From: Methylothermaceae bacteria B42
GTDB taxonomy: Bacteria > Pseudomonadota > Gammaproteobacteria > Methylococcales > Methylothermaceae
NCBI GenBank assembly: GCA_001566965.1
Contig: LSNW01000004.1
Coordinates: forward strand, 23,192-87,191
Reading direction: 5' to 3'
Length of the DNA stretch: 64,000 nt
A program made the translations under genes and the position numbers. Numbering within the stretch: the first letter of the stretch is position 1; the number at the start of each line of letters is the position of its first letter. Below are positions 12,979 through 23,908 of the stretch, piece by piece. The notes under the pieces are model-generated. The model worked only from the letters and a program-made list of their open reading frames with translations. It had not been told where the DNA came from and searched no databases.

Positions 12979-14094
12979 CTAAGCTTCTAATGTCGAAAGC
13001 GCTTGCTTTTCTTTGCAAACAACCGATTCGATGACACCGCCGCCCAGACAGACTTCGCCATCATAAAAGACAATGGATTGTCCTGGCGTGATGGCGCGTT
13101 GGGGTTGGTCAAAAACTATCCGGCAACGATTGTCCTCATCATAAAGGACCTTACAGGGTTGATCCTTTTGCCGGTAACGGATTTTGGCCGTGCATGCCAA
13201 AGGCAGAGAAGGCTCCACGCCGCTTAACCATTCCAGTTGCCCGACCTCCAATTCGTTATGGAATAACATCGGGTGATCATGCCCTTGGCCGACAATCAAT
13301 ACATTGCGCTGCAAGTCCTTGCCAATGAGATACCAAGGTTCTTGGTTGGCCCCAGCCCGTCCACCAATGCCCAACCCTTGGCGTTGACCTAATGTGTAAT
13401 ACATCAGTCCTAAATGTTCGCCAATGACTTCGCCATCCGGGGTTTCAATGAGGCCAGGCCGAGCCGGAAGATAGCGCCGCAAAAAGTCCCGGAATTTGCG
13501 TTCGCCGATGAAGCAAATCCCGGTGCTGTCTTTCTTACTGTGGTTGGGGAATCCGCAGCGCTTGGCAATGGCGCGCACTTCTGCTTTTTCAAGATCCCCG
13601 AGGGGAAACAGGGTTCGCGATAAGGCTTCTTGACCGATGGCATAGAGAAAATAGCTCTGATCTTTATTGCCATCAACGCCTCTGAGAAGTTCAAACCGGC
13701 CGAAGCGGCGGCGAACCCGAGCGTAATGGCCAGTAGCGATATATTCAGCGCCTAGATCAAGCGCATAATCCAGGAAAGCTTTGAACTTGATATGTTTATT
13801 GCACAAGATGTCGGGGTTGGGCGTTCTCCCCGCGCGGTATTCGGCCAGGAAATGAGAAAAAACCTCGTCCCAGTATTCGGCGGCGAAGTTGACCGTCGCC
13901 AGTTCTATGCCGAGCCGGTCGCAGACTTGTTGGGCGTCTTCCAGATCCTGCAAGGCAGTGCAATATTTGGTGCCATCGTCCTCGTCCCAGTTCTTCATGA
14001 ACAGTCCGCTGACTTTATGGCCTTGTTCCAGTAATTTCCAGGCAGTGACAGAAGAGTCAACACCTCCTGACATGCCGACAATTATTTTGCTCAT
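12979..14094 (-). CDS. mnmA: tRNA-specific 2-thiouridylase MnmA
   Basis: Thiolates U34 of tRNA-Lys, tRNA-Glu and tRNA-Gln, taking sulfur from the IscS/Tus relay. The ATP pyrophosphatase loop GMSGGVDSS lies at residues 7-15. The two catalytic cysteines are C98 ([11 protein letters not shown]) and C194 ([12 protein letters not shown]), both in expected contexts. At 371 aa the length is normal. Its ATG overlaps the stop of the upstream Nudix gene by 4 bp. Confidence 0.97.
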   Translation of the reverse strand: MSKIIVGMSGGVDSSVTAWKLLEQGHKVSGLFMKNWDEDDGTKYCTALQDLEDAQQVCDRLGIELATVNFAAEYWDEVFSHFLAEYRAGRTPNPDILCNKHIKFKAFLDYALDLGAEYIATGHYARVRRRFGRFELLRGVDGNKDQSYFLYAIGQEALSRTLFPLGDLEKAEVRAIAKRCGFPNHSKKDSTGICFIGERKFRDFLRRYLPARPGLIETPDGEVIGEHLGLMYYTLGQRQGLGIGGRAGANQEPWYLIGKDLQRNVLIVGQGHDHPMLFHNELEVGQLEWLSGVEPSLPLACTAKIRYRQKDQPCKVLYDEDNRCRIVFDQPQRAITPGQSIVFYDGEVCLGGGVIESVVCKEKQALSTLEA

Positions 14095-14543
14095 TGGGGT
14101 AAAAAAGATTGCAATAACGTTAATGGGTATCGCTGGCCGCTTTCGTAACTAGCGATAGTTTCAAGTACCAAAGGGCTGCGCAAGGAGGATTGTCTTTCTT
14201 CCAACGCCTGGCGTGTCAGCCAATGCGTAGCGATGATTTCTTCATCCAAGGCGAGGTTTGTGTGTTTGTCGGATACTTTGCCAGTAAAAGTAAAACGCAG
14301 AAAAGTCTTTTCTTGGTAGCTGGCTTGCCACAGGGAAACAGCGATTAACCACCGGGGCTCAAAGTCGCGCCCGGTTTCTTCAAGCACTTCTCTGGTAATT
14401 GCCTGGATCAACGATTCACCAGGTTCCAAATGCCCTGCCGGCTGGTTAAAGACATGTTTGCCACCTATGACTTCTTCCACCATCAAATAACGACCTTCCC
14501 GTTCAATAACGGCAGCAACGGTAACATTAGGTTTCCAAATCAT
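14091..14543 (-). CDS. nudJ: Nudix hydrolase, NudJ-like
   Basis: A 150-aa Nudix phosphohydrolase. The Nudix box (G-x5-E-x7-REVLEETG) spans residues 37-58 with the metal-binding REVLEE intact. E. coli NudJ acts on thiamine pyrophosphate, HMP pyrophosphate and nucleoside triphosphates, and sits directly upstream of mnmA. The same position, length and [21 protein letters not shown]-terminus support the symbol, although substrate cannot be proven from sequence. Confidence 0.87.
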   Translation of the reverse strand: MIWKPNVTVAAVIEREGRYLMVEEVIGGKHVFNQPAGHLEPGESLIQAITREVLEETGRDFEPRWLIAVSLWQASYQEKTFLRFTFTGKVSDKHTNLALDEEIIATHWLTRQALEERQSSLRSPLVLETIASYESGQRYPLTLLQSFLPQ

Positions 14544-14590
14544 CGCAAACTAATGATGCTATTTTAAATGGCTATTTTACTTCATCGAAA

Positions 14591-14738
14591 CGCTGAATAA
14601 TTCATCCGTGAATTTTCAGCGTGCAAAAAAACGAAAAGATTGCTTTTCGTTTTTTGCACAAAATCAATTGCTTGATGCAATTGATTTTGGCGCCACATCC
14701 CTGTGCCGCAGGAATCTCTGAAAAAAATCAGAGATTCC
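14591..14738. repeat. Array of four consecutive hairpins
   Basis: Four inverted repeats lie back to back in the 279-bp divergent region: CGCTGAATAATTCA around an ATCCG-type loop (14591-14619); GTGCAAAAAAACGAAAAG pairing with CTTTTCGTTTTTTGCAC (about 14621-14659); AAAATCAATTGC / GCAATTGATTTT (about 14660-14689); and GGAATCTCTGA / TCAGAGATTCC (14711-14738). The first and third match the repeat at 23770-23850. No frame codes here; the promoter of the haem membrane protein must lie downstream, in about 14740-14815. Confidence 0.65.
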
Positions 14739-14822
14739 TCAATCGCAAACCAACCTTGCCAAAATGCATGGTAAAGAAAATAATGGCTTTGCTTTGTTGA
14801 AGATCCACCTGCAGGAGCTGTA

Positions 14823-15593
14823 ATGACCTATCAACTCAAAAACTTGCCGTTTTCGGTCAAAGTGTTGTTCTCATCCTATTTGATTATTATTTCCATTGGG
14901 TATTTTATTGCTTTACTGCAAATCTTATTTACTCATGGCCTTGCGGACAGCAAATTTGGGCTCTCAATCTCGGATATCGTATATAGTTATTATGGTAACC
15001 GCTCAGGATCTAAACTGGAGACCATGCTTAACGGCCCCATGAAACCCTACGCCCCGGCTGAGGAACGTTTTGCAATCATCCAATGGGTGCGTGAAGGCGC
15101 CAAGCCCAAAGTTTACCAAGAGAAAATCAAGCCAATCATCGAAAAGCGCTGCGTTGCCTGCCATCATGCCGGTGCACCCATACCTGATTTCACTAAATTT
15201 GACGAGTTGCGCAAACGCGCGGAAACTGATACGGGCATCACCTTGCAATCCCTCGTGCGAGTCAGCCATATCCATTTGTTTGGCATTGCTTTTATTTTCA
15301 TGTTTGTGGGCATTATTTTTTGTTTTGCCGCAGGCGTGCCCGAACCGTTAAAGGCGATTGCCGTGGTCATGCCGTTTTTGTTTCAAATACTCGATATCGC
15401 CTCATGGTGGCTGACCAAGCTCAGCCCCCATTTTGCCTGGCTTGTCATTGCAGGCGGCGCCGGCATGGCGATGTCTTTCGTTTTTATGTGGATTATCTCC
15501 ATGTATGAAATGTGGATTCTCCCCATCCACGACAGAATGAGAAATAAAATCAAAACAGAATCCTTGACGGCGTATATGCGCCGCAAAGACTGA
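14823..15593 (+). CDS. Membrane protein with a c-type haem motif
   Basis: 256 aa with about four transmembrane segments (near 15-36, 150-171, 176-197 and 204-232) and a periplasm-sized loop between the first two. The loop ends with a haem-attachment motif CVACH at 110-114, in the context KIKPIIEKRCVACHHAGAP, as in mono-haem cytochromes of the c type. Similar proteins are known from ammonia and methane oxidisers, where they have been mislabelled elongation factor 1-alpha. The His pair in RVSHIHLFG near 148-151, at the start of segment two, could bind a metal or haem. A respiratory electron-transfer role is inference. GCAGGAGC, 4-11 nt before the ATG, is a good ribosome site. Confidence 0.7.
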   Translation: MTYQLKNLPFSVKVLFSSYLIIISIGYFIALLQILFTHGLADSKFGLSISDIVYSYYGNRSGSKLETMLNGPMKPYAPAEERFAIIQWVREGAKPKVYQEKIKPIIEKRCVACHHAGAPIPDFTKFDELRKRAETDTGITLQSLVRVSHIHLFGIAFIFMFVGIIFCFAAGVPEPLKAIAVVMPFLFQILDIASWWLTKLSPHFAWLVIAGGAGMAMSFVFMWIISMYEMWILPIHDRMRNKIKTESLTAYMRRKD

Positions 15594-15683
15594 ACCTGGG
15601 ATAAAATCGAGGGTCTTAACGGAAAGTTGTGACAAGTGGTGGATAAAAAGCATTTTCTGAAACAAGTCATAGCACATCGAGCC

Positions 15684-16007
15684 ATGTCGCAATATAATGA
15701 CGACAAGGCAAATGACGGCGGTACTGCGGTACAGGAAGCCAAGCCAAAACTCAAACAACCGCCGCTGTTTAGAGTAATCTTGTTAAATGACGACTTTACA
15801 CCCATGGACTTTGTCGTCGAGGTGCTGATGCAGTTTTTCGCGATGAGTGAAGAGAAAGCGACACAGGTAATGTTGCACGTCCATACGCGCGGCGTAGGGG
15901 TATGCGGCGTGTTCTCCAAGGATGTGGCAGAAACCAAGGTTAACCAAGTTAATGAATATTCCAGGCGCCATCAGCATCCGCTGTTGTGCACAATGGAAGA
16001 GGTATAG
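15684..16007 (+). CDS. clpS: ATP-dependent Clp protease adaptor ClpS
   Basis: Adaptor that delivers N-degron substrates to ClpAP. The 107-aa reading from ATG 15684 is the usual length; an upstream GTG at 15636 would add 16 residues and cannot be excluded. Conserved features are [20 protein letters not shown], which forms the N-end residue pocket, and the [13 protein letters not shown] segment that follows. clpA starts 12 bp after its stop, the standard arrangement. Confidence 0.95.
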   Translation: MSQYNDDKANDGGTAVQEAKPKLKQPPLFRVILLNDDFTPMDFVVEVLMQFFAMSEEKATQVMLHVHTRGVGVCGVFSKDVAETKVNQVNEYSRRHQHPLLCTMEEV

Positions 16008-16019
16008 GTAACAGGCGAC

Positions 16020-18296
16020 ATGCTAAGCAAAGAATTGGAGCAATCTTTAAATTCAGCGTTTAAACACGCACACGACAAACGTCACGAGTACATCACGGTC
16101 GAGCATCTGTTGCTGGCGATGTTGGACAATAGTTCCGCCGTTGAAGTGCTCAAGGCTTGTGGTGGCAATGTAGAACAACTGCGGCGCGAGCTTTATCAGT
16201 TCCTTGATGAAACCACCCCATTGATTCCGCCGGGGATCAATCGGGAAACACAGCCTACCTTGGGCTTTCAGCGTGTCTTGCAGCGGGCAGTGTTTCATGT
16301 GCAGTCGTCTGGTAAAAAAGAAGTTACCGGCGCCAATATTCTGGTGGCCATTTTTAGCGAACAAGACTCCCATGCCGTGTACTTACTGCATAAACAAGAT
16401 ATTACTCGCCTGGATGTAGTGAACTTCATCGCCCATGGCATTTCCAAAGTTAAGGACGAATCGGAAAATGATGCCCACACTCAGGATATGAGCGAAGCTG
16501 CAGAAGACAGCCCCAACAGTAATTCTTCCAGCAATCCGCTGGAAATGTATGCCACCAACTTGAATGAAGCTGCCCGGGAAGGGCGGATTGACCCCTTGAT
16601 TGGTCGTGATTTGGAAATAGAGCGCACCATTCAGGTCTTATGCCGGCGGCGCAAAAACAATCCTTTGCTGGTAGGTGAGGCAGGCGTTGGTAAAACTGCC
16701 ATTGCAGAAGGGTTGGCCAAAAAAATTGTCGAGGAAGAAGTCCCGGAAGTATTAACCAATGCTGTGATCTATGCTTTGGATCTTGGCGCATTGGTAGCGG
16801 GGACGAAATACCGAGGGGATTTCGAGAAACGTCTGAAGGCATTACTGGCGCAACTTAAAAAGCAACCTGAGGCCATTCTTTTTATTGATGAAATTCATAC
16901 CATCATCGGCGCCGGTTCTGCGTCCGGCGGCGTGATGGATGCCTCCAACCTGATCAAGCCGGTGTTGGCTTCAGGAGAGCTACGCTGCATTGGTTCCACC
17001 ACTTATCAGGAATACCGCGGTATTTTCGAAAAAGATCGCGCTTTGGCTCGCCGCTTTCAAAAAATTGATGTTCACGAGCCTAGTGTGGATGAAACCTTTG
17101 AAATCCTCAAAGGGCTCAAAACCCGGTTTGAAGAACATCACGCCGTCAAATATACCGAAGCGGCATTAAAAACAGCAGCCGAACTATCGGCTCGCTATAT
17201 TACCGACCGCCATCTGCCAGACAAGGCCATCGATGTCATTGATGAAGCAGGTGCGCGTCAACGCTTGATGCAGGAACAAGAGCGCCGGGAAGTTATCGAC
17301 ATTGAAGAAATAGAGCACATTGTCGCAAAAATCGCGCGTATTCCGCCAAGAACGGTTTCTGCCAGCGACAAGGACAAGCTTAAAGATTTAGAGAAAAACC
17401 TCAAGATGCTGGTTTATGGGCAGGATCAAGCCATTGCCACCTTGTCTGCCGCGATCAAATTAGCCCGGGCCGGCTTGTCCACGGAACGTAAGCCCATCGG
17501 TGCATTTTTACTAGCAGGGCCAACAGGGGTTGGCAAAACCGAAGTCACTCGCCAGCTGGCCAAGTTATTAGGGGTGGAGCTGATTAGATTTGATATGTCC
17601 GAATATATGGAAAGACACACTGTCTCCCGCCTGATCGGCGCGCCTCCTGGCTATGTTGGTTATGATCAGGGCGGCTTATTAACGGAAGAAGTCAATAAAC
17701 ATCCCCACGCCGTTCTGCTGTTGGATGAAATTGAAAAAGCCCACCCCGATGTCTTCAATTTACTGCTGCAAGTGATGGATCACGGCACCCTTACCGATAA
17801 CAATGGACGCAAGGCGGATTTCCGCAACATTATTTTGGTGATGACCACCAACGCCGGGGCCTCCGAATCGAGCCGCGCGTCCATTGGGTTTACCGCCCAG
17901 GATCACAGCACCGATAGCATGAAAGTGATCGAAAAAACCTTTACCCCCGAGTTCAGGAACCGGCTGGATGCCGTGGTTCAGTTCAATCCCCTGTCGCGGG
18001 ATATTATCGGCCAGGTAGTGGACAAGTTTATATTCGAACTGGAATCCCAATTAGCTGATCGGGGAGTGACCTTGCAGCTAACGCCCCAAGCGCGGGAATG
18101 GTTGGCGGAAAAAGGCTACGACCCGCAAATGGGAGCGCGACCCATGGCCAGGGTAATTCAAGAATTTGTTAAAAAGCCCCTGGCGGAAGACTTGCTTTTC
18201 GGCCGGCTAACCGAAGGCGGGCATGTGAAGTTCTTTCTACAGGATGGCAGATTGCAGTTCTCGATTGACGATAAAAAGCCGGTGGCCCCTGCGTAA
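16020..18296 (+). CDS. clpA: Clp protease ATP-binding subunit ClpA
   Basis: AAA+ unfoldase of 758 aa (same length as E. coli) that feeds substrates to ClpP. Order: N-domain repeats (1-145), an acidic linker, NBD1 with Walker [10 protein letters not shown] (near 216) and Walker B ILFIDE, then NBD2 with GPTGVGKTE (near 500) and [11 protein letters not shown]. The ClpP-docking loop SIGF is present near residue 622, which separates it from ClpB. It forms an operon with clpS and converges on infA. Confidence 0.97.
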   Translation: MLSKELEQSLNSAFKHAHDKRHEYITVEHLLLAMLDNSSAVEVLKACGGNVEQLRRELYQFLDETTPLIPPGINRETQPTLGFQRVLQRAVFHVQSSGKKEVTGANILVAIFSEQDSHAVYLLHKQDITRLDVVNFIAHGISKVKDESENDAHTQDMSEAAEDSPNSNSSSNPLEMYATNLNEAAREGRIDPLIGRDLEIERTIQVLCRRRKNNPLLVGEAGVGKTAIAEGLAKKIVEEEVPEVLTNAVIYALDLGALVAGTKYRGDFEKRLKALLAQLKKQPEAILFIDEIHTIIGAGSASGGVMDASNLIKPVLASGELRCIGSTTYQEYRGIFEKDRALARRFQKIDVHEPSVDETFEILKGLKTRFEEHHAVKYTEAALKTAAELSARYITDRHLPDKAIDVIDEAGARQRLMQEQERREVIDIEEIEHIVAKIARIPPRTVSASDKDKLKDLEKNLKMLVYGQDQAIATLSAAIKLARAGLSTERKPIGAFLLAGPTGVGKTEVTRQLAKLLGVELIRFDMSEYMERHTVSRLIGAPPGYVGYDQGGLLTEEVNKHPHAVLLLDEIEKAHPDVFNLLLQVMDHGTLTDNNGRKADFRNIILVMTTNAGASESSRASIGFTAQDHSTDSMKVIEKTFTPEFRNRLDAVVQFNPLSRDIIGQVVDKFIFELESQLADRGVTLQLTPQAREWLAEKGYDPQMGARPMARVIQEFVKKPLAEDLLFGRLTEGGHVKFFLQDGRLQFSIDDKKPVAPA

Positions 18297-18308
18297 ATGA
18301 CGCAGGGG
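18286..18308. terminator. Hairpin across the clpA stop codon, possible convergent terminator
   Basis: CCCCTGCG and CGCAGGGG form an 8-bp perfect stem around a loop that contains the clpA stop codon TAA. It lies between the convergent clpA and infA genes. There is no T run on either side, so classical intrinsic termination is uncertain. Confidence 0.4.
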
Positions 18309-18311
18309 TAG

Positions 18312-18530
18312 TTATTTGAGGCGAAAGGTGATTCGACCCTTGCTTAAGTCGTAGGGGGTCATTTCTACCTTGACCCGGTCACCGGTGAGGATGCGAATAT
18401 AATGTTTGCGCATCTTGCCGGAGATATGAGCGGTGATTACATGGCCGTTGTCAAGCTTGACCCGGAACATTGTATTGGGAAGCGTCTCTATGACGGTGCC
18501 TTCCATTTCGATGACGTCTTCTTTTGCCAT
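18312..18530 (-). CDS. infA: Translation initiation factor IF-1
   Basis: A 72-aa OB-fold protein that binds the ribosomal A site during initiation. The sequence starts [19 protein letters not shown] and contains [20 protein letters not shown], nearly identical to IF-1 across proteobacteria. A longer frame to 18575 exists, but the 72-aa form matches the family length. It is next to clpA in the opposite direction, as in E. coli. Confidence 0.97.
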   Translation of the reverse strand: MAKEDVIEMEGTVIETLPNTMFRVKLDNGHVITAHISGKMRKHYIRILTGDRVKVEMTPYDLSKGRITFRLK

Positions 18531-18656
18531 AAATTCGGTTTCTTTGTAAAGATCCATTGAGAAAGTCGGAATCATACCATAAGCACTGATACCGAACTAC
18601 CACCGAGTGCGTCTCCCTCAGAACCACGTCCTTGAATACATCAAGGATTGATTGAA

Positions 18657-18756
18657 GGGGCAGGTGGTCTGATTCGAAAGCCGCGCCGGCAGGGATGCCG
18701 GCGTGGAGCCTAGAGGGATGTATTTACGGCGTTTTTCGGAGCAGACCACCTGCCCC
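18657..18756. repeat. Variable-stem hairpin element (100 bp)
   Basis: A perfect 15-bp outer stem, GGGGCAGGTGGTCTG at 18657-18671 and its complement at 18742-18756, encloses an inner hairpin CGCCGGCA-GGGA-TGCCGGCG (18684-18703) and the core GAGCCTAGAGGGATG...ACGGCG. Read on the minus strand, the core and the ATCC-type loop match the elements at 50263 and 51633. It occupies the middle of the 335-bp gap between infA and yihY; the rest of that gap shows nothing recognisable. Confidence 0.75.
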
Positions 18757-18865
18757 GCCTTGAATAGATAAGGGAACCCTGGTGCATCCTCAGGCGCCTA
18801 TTGAATACCGGGGGGCTTAAAAATCGGGGTAGGGCATGTTTTTATCATATATGGCCTAACTGGTT

Positions 18866-20128
18866 ATGAATTATCCGACACTCTCGCATTTTCTTTCTTT
18901 CGCCAGGCAAAGCGTTGATTTCTGGCATTATTTCTGGCGCCGTTTCAATGAAAGCCACTGCACCCATAGCGCTGCCGCGCTTTCTTACACTACGCTATTA
19001 GCGTTAGTGCCATTAATGGCGGTTTCACTTGCGGTTTTTGCTGCTTTCCCGGCTTATCAAGAAGTCAGCGCCAAATTGCAGGATTTTCTTTTTGAAAACC
19101 TGGTGCCCGCGGCCCGGGAAACCATTCAGGCCTATTTCTATACTTTTGCGGAAAAGGCAAAAAAGCTTACAGGTCCCGGGATTATCTCTTTGATTGCAAC
19201 GGCTTTGTTGCTGATGGCGACCATTGAGAAGTCCCTGAATGTGATTTGGGGTGCGCAGCCCTACAAAGCTTTCCTCCGCCGGTTCTTGATGTATTGGTCG
19301 GTTTTAACATTGGGGCCATTACTCATTGGGGCGGGTATCGCCATTACTTCCCAATTCATCGCCATGCCTTGGTTTTCAGAGGCGGCAAAGCCCATTGTGG
19401 AAAGGTCTTTTTGGATTAAATTGTTGCCTTTTGTGCTGGAGGCATTTGCTTTCGCGCTGCTTTTTCAAATTGTCCCGAATGCCAAGGTTCGCGTAAGTTA
19501 TGCTGCTATTGGCGGCATTGTCAGTGCAATTTTATTTGAACTTGCAAAAGCGGGATTCGCTTTTTATATTGCCCGCTTTCCAACCTATGAAGCTATCTAT
19601 GGCGCACTGGCCGCGGTTCCAATTTTTTTGGTTTGGCTCTATGTATCGTGGGTTGTAACGCTCATGGGCGCGCAGTTTACCTATTGTTTGCACACCTTTC
19701 GCTATGCGGGGGGAGAGGAATCAGCAATGGATGCCAGCCATGATCTATTGCTTGCCTATCGGGTTTTGCGCGCCATCTGGTGTGGGCAATGTGAAAACCA
19801 ACTTCTCACCGTGGAAGGTCTTGGCAAGTTGATGCCAAAAACGCCACAAAGCGCAATTGTCAAGGCGCTCTCTATTTTGAAACAGAACCATTGGATAACA
19901 GAGGATCAGAATGGGGGCTGGCTATTGTTGCGCGATCCTCATCTTGCCTCGTTGTGTGAACTTTATCTCAGTCATTCCTATATACTTCCCCGTGTTTCCA
20001 ATGTTGATAGGGAATTAAGAAAACATTTGGAGCCTATCAATAAAAGCATTAACGAAAATTTTGATGTACCGTTGGCGACACTTTTTTCAGAAGCGCTTGA
20101 CGCTAAACAGAATTCTACGATAACTTAA
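18866..20128 (+). CDS. YihY family inner-membrane protein
   Basis: 420 aa, YihY/BrkB family, once wrongly called ribonuclease BN. The first 290 residues hold about six hydrophobic segments with family signatures SAAALSYTTLLALVPLMAV (38-56) and YGALAAVPIFLVWLYVSW (near 243-260). The last 130 residues are a soluble domain resembling a winged helix (LLAYRVLRAIW...VKALSILKQNHWI), present in the long proteobacterial members. Function is not established; lipid or small-molecule transport has been suggested for the family. Confidence 0.88.
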   Translation: MNYPTLSHFLSFARQSVDFWHYFWRRFNESHCTHSAAALSYTTLLALVPLMAVSLAVFAAFPAYQEVSAKLQDFLFENLVPAARETIQAYFYTFAEKAKKLTGPGIISLIATALLLMATIEKSLNVIWGAQPYKAFLRRFLMYWSVLTLGPLLIGAGIAITSQFIAMPWFSEAAKPIVERSFWIKLLPFVLEAFAFALLFQIVPNAKVRVSYAAIGGIVSAILFELAKAGFAFYIARFPTYEAIYGALAAVPIFLVWLYVSWVVTLMGAQFTYCLHTFRYAGGEESAMDASHDLLLAYRVLRAIWCGQCENQLLTVEGLGKLMPKTPQSAIVKALSILKQNHWITEDQNGGWLLLRDPHLASLCELYLSHSYILPRVSNVDRELRKHLEPINKSINENFDVPLATLFSEALDAKQNSTIT

Positions 20129-20223
20129 CTGACTACTTTTCATTTGACGAACACGGGACGGGTTTGAGATTTCAATCGGATTTTCCCAATTCAATTATTA
20201 ACGCGATGGTTTTGGTGATTTAA

Positions 20224-21951
20224 GTGGAGTTGAGTGGCGCGGAAATTGTAGTCCAATGCTTGAAAGACGAAGGGGTTGAATTCATCTTCGGATACCCTGG
20301 CGGGGCGGTATTACACATCTATGACGCCTTGTTTGGCCAGGAAGATGTCAAGCATGTTCTTGTCCGCCATGAGCAAGGGGCAACCCACATGGCTGATGGT
20401 TATGCGCGCGCCACGGGCAGGCCTGGCGTCGTTTTGGCAACTTCAGGACCCGGGGCCACCAACTTGGTCACGGGGATTGCGACAGCCTATATGGATTCGA
20501 TTCCACTGGTGGTATTGACCGGCCAGGTGCCGAGCCCGGTAATTGGCAGCGACGCCTTTCAAGAGTGTGATACCGTCGGTATCACCCGGCCTTGCGTAAA
20601 GCATAATTTCTTGGTCAAGGACCGCCGCAAACTGGCCGAAACCATCAAAAAAGCTTTTTACATCGCCACCACCGGACGTCCTGGGCCGGTGCTCGTGGAC
20701 ATCCCCAAGGATATTACCGATCCGGCCATAAAAGTGCCTTACCACTATCCGGATAAGGTATCGCTGCGGTCTTACAAGCCGAAGATTGAGGGCAATCACC
20801 GCCAAATAAAAAAAGCAGCCGACCTTATTCTCGCAGCCAAAAGGCCGATGATTTATTCAGGGGGCGGCGTCGTACTCGGTGAAGCCGCGACGGAATTGAC
20901 GGAATTGACCCGGTATCTCGGGTTTCCCATCACTAACACCCTGATGGGTTTGGGGGCTTATCCCGGCACCGATCGCCAATTTCTCGGTATGTTGGGGATG
21001 CATGGCACCTATGAGGCGAATATGGCGATGCACGAATGTGATGTGTTAATTGCCATCGGCGCCCGTTTTGACGATCGCGTCACGGGCAAGCTTAGCGAGT
21101 TTTGCCCTTACGCAAAAATTATCCATATTGATGTGGATCCTGCTTCCATCGCCAAAACCGTACCGGTGGATATTCCCATAGTCGGCCAGGTTAAACCGGT
21201 GTTGGCCGATTTAATTACCATTCTCAAGGCTTCCGGAAAGCAACCAGACCCAGACGCCTTGGCGAGTTGGTGGAAAAAAATCGAAGCATGGCGCTCCCTT
21301 GGCTGTCTGAAGTATCCTCAAGATAGCCCTTTGATCAAACCTCAATACGTCATTGAACAGTTGTGGCAGAGAGTGCCGGAGGCCTATGTCACTTCTGATG
21401 TAGGGCAACATCAGATGTGGGTGGCTCAGTATTTCAAGTTTGATCAACCCCGCCATTGGATTAATTCCGGGGGGCTTGGCACCATGGGGTTTGGGATGCC
21501 TGCGGCGATTGGCGTCAAGCTGGCTTTTCCGGATCAACCGGTGGTTTGCGTTACCGGTGAGGCAAGTATTCAAATGTGTATTCAGGAGCTGTCGACCGCC
21601 TTGCAATATAAAGCGCCGATCAAAATCGTTAACCTAAATAATCGCTATATGGGCATGGTGCGCCAATGGCAGGAATTTACCTATGAAAGCCGCTATTCCC
21701 ATTCTTATATGGATACCCTGCCCGATTTCGTGAAATTGGCCGAGGCTTATGGTCATGTGGGCATGAGAATTGAAAAACCAGAAGATGTCGGTGCGGCTTT
21801 GGAAGAAGCCTTCAAGCTGAAGGAGCGGTTGGTCTTCATGGATTTCATCACCGACCGCACCGAGAATGTTTATCCCATGGTCGAAGCGGGCAAGGCTCAA
21901 CACGAAATGCGCCTCCCTCCCTGGATTTACACCGACAGGGAGTTGGCGTGA
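20224..21951 (+). CDS. ilvB: Acetolactate synthase, large (catalytic) subunit
   Basis: Thiamine-diphosphate and FAD enzyme that condenses pyruvate to acetolactate, or with 2-ketobutyrate to acetohydroxybutyrate: the first common step to valine, leucine and isoleucine. 575 aa. The catalytic glutamate lies in VRHEQGATHMADGYARATG near residue 50. The C-terminal ThDP/Mg region reads GEASIQMCIQELSTA and NLNNRYMGMVRQWQEF. It starts with GTG at 20224. It overlaps ilvN, forming the holoenzyme operon. IlvI-type naming is equally possible. Confidence 0.96.
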   Translation: MELSGAEIVVQCLKDEGVEFIFGYPGGAVLHIYDALFGQEDVKHVLVRHEQGATHMADGYARATGRPGVVLATSGPGATNLVTGIATAYMDSIPLVVLTGQVPSPVIGSDAFQECDTVGITRPCVKHNFLVKDRRKLAETIKKAFYIATTGRPGPVLVDIPKDITDPAIKVPYHYPDKVSLRSYKPKIEGNHRQIKKAADLILAAKRPMIYSGGGVVLGEAATELTELTRYLGFPITNTLMGLGAYPGTDRQFLGMLGMHGTYEANMAMHECDVLIAIGARFDDRVTGKLSEFCPYAKIIHIDVDPASIAKTVPVDIPIVGQVKPVLADLITILKASGKQPDPDALASWWKKIEAWRSLGCLKYPQDSPLIKPQYVIEQLWQRVPEAYVTSDVGQHQMWVAQYFKFDQPRHWINSGGLGTMGFGMPAAIGVKLAFPDQPVVCVTGEASIQMCIQELSTALQYKAPIKIVNLNNRYMGMVRQWQEFTYESRYSHSYMDTLPDFVKLAEAYGHVGMRIEKPEDVGAALEEAFKLKERLVFMDFITDRTENVYPMVEAGKAQHEMRLPPWIYTDRELA

Positions 21952-22442
21952 TGCGTCATATTATTTCGCTGCTGCTGGAAAATGAAGCCGGGGCACTGTC
22001 CCGCGTGGCCGGATTGTTTTCCGCCCGGGGTTACAACATTGAAGCTTTGACCGTTGCGCCCACCGAAGACCTTACTTTATCGCGCATGACGATTGTGACC
22101 CGTGGCGATGATCGCATTATTGAGCAAATTACCAAACAGCTCAATAAATTGATTGATGTCGTTAAATTGATTGATATTTCCGAGGCCAATCATATCGAGC
22201 GTGAATTAATGCTGATCAAAGTCCGCGCAAAGGGGGCGGCTAGAGAAGAAATCAAGCGTTTGGCAGAGATTTTCCGAGGCAGAATCCTGGATGTCACTTC
22301 TACGACTTATGTTATTGAAATCACGGGAAACAGCGCCAAGCTGGATGCTTTTATCGATAATTTGGATAATAGCTTGATTCTTGAATTGGCGCGTTCTGGG
22401 CCCACGGGCATGCTACGCGGTGAAAAAGCCTTACACCTATAA
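21951..22442 (+). CDS. ilvN: Acetolactate synthase, small (regulatory) subunit
   Basis: 163-aa ACT-domain subunit that gives valine feedback inhibition to the large subunit. It begins MRHIISLLLENEAGALSRVAG and has a second conserved block DVTSTTYVIEITG, as in IlvH/IlvN of the long type. The ATG at 21951 shares its A with the ilvB stop TGA; a GTG just upstream is also possible. Its stop codon lies inside the 5-bp duplication of a MITE-like element. Confidence 0.95.
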   Translation: MRHIISLLLENEAGALSRVAGLFSARGYNIEALTVAPTEDLTLSRMTIVTRGDDRIIEQITKQLNKLIDVVKLIDISEANHIERELMLIKVRAKGAAREEIKRLAEIFRGRILDVTSTTYVIEITGNSAKLDAFIDNLDNSLILELARSGPTGMLRGEKALHL

Positions 22443-22618
22443 CCTAAATTTTGCAAGTGTTTCGGTATTCGGCTGCCAAATCAAGCCTTTATACTGCGTT
22501 GGCTGCGCCAATTTTATGCTCGAAGTAGCGCTGCTACTCCTGCGCGAAAATTGGCTTGCCGCCTTGCCTAAAACCTTGCTTGACACCCTCGGTGCTCGAA
22601 TCACTTGCAGAATTCAGG
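22443..22618. mobile_element. MITE-like element, copy 2 (176 bp)
   Basis: Second copy of the element at 5337. Ends are CCTAAATTTTGCAAGTG and CACTTGCAGAATTCAGG, flanked by the exact 5-bp repeat TATAA (22438-22442 and 22619-22623). The left repeat includes the last bases of ilvN, with its stop codon. Internally AGTAGC-GCT-GCTACT and GCCAATTTT/AAAATTGGC form nested hairpins. Relative to copy 1 it has a 12-bp insertion. It sits between ilvN and ilvC inside a presumed operon and leaves ilvC its own ribosome site. Confidence 0.82.
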
Positions 22619-22623
22619 TATAA

Positions 22624-23691
<1,068 letters not shown>

Positions 23692-23769
23692 TCCAGACAT
23701 TTTCAGGTACCCAGGAAATATGACACTTTCTAGGACAATAATTTCTTGCGAAACTGCCCCTTTGGGAAG

Positions 23770-23850
23770 CTCTGAGAATTCATCCATGAATTCTCAGAGT
23801 ATAAAAAATCAATAACTTGATGTGATTGATTTTGCTGGGACGTTCCTGTA
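23770..23850. repeat. Palindrome pair related to the 14591 array
   Basis: A perfect 30-bp palindrome (CTCTGAGAATTCAT, loop CC, and its complement; 23770-23799) is followed by an AAAATCAAT...ATTGATTTT stem and GGGACGTTCCTGT. The same order of pieces occurs at 14591-14706. It lies between ilvC and pssA, about 80 bp after the ilvC stop, and could end or protect the ilv transcript. Confidence 0.6.
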
Positions 23851-23908
23851 TCAAAGGAAAGGTGGCGGTTTCTGCTTTTCAGTAGGGGCTCAGAGCTAAA
23901 GGTAACTT

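Noticed and set aside
15383..15937. 184-codon minus-strand frame across the haem protein end and clpS
   Set aside because: It is antisense to two well-supported genes and shows no recognisable motif.
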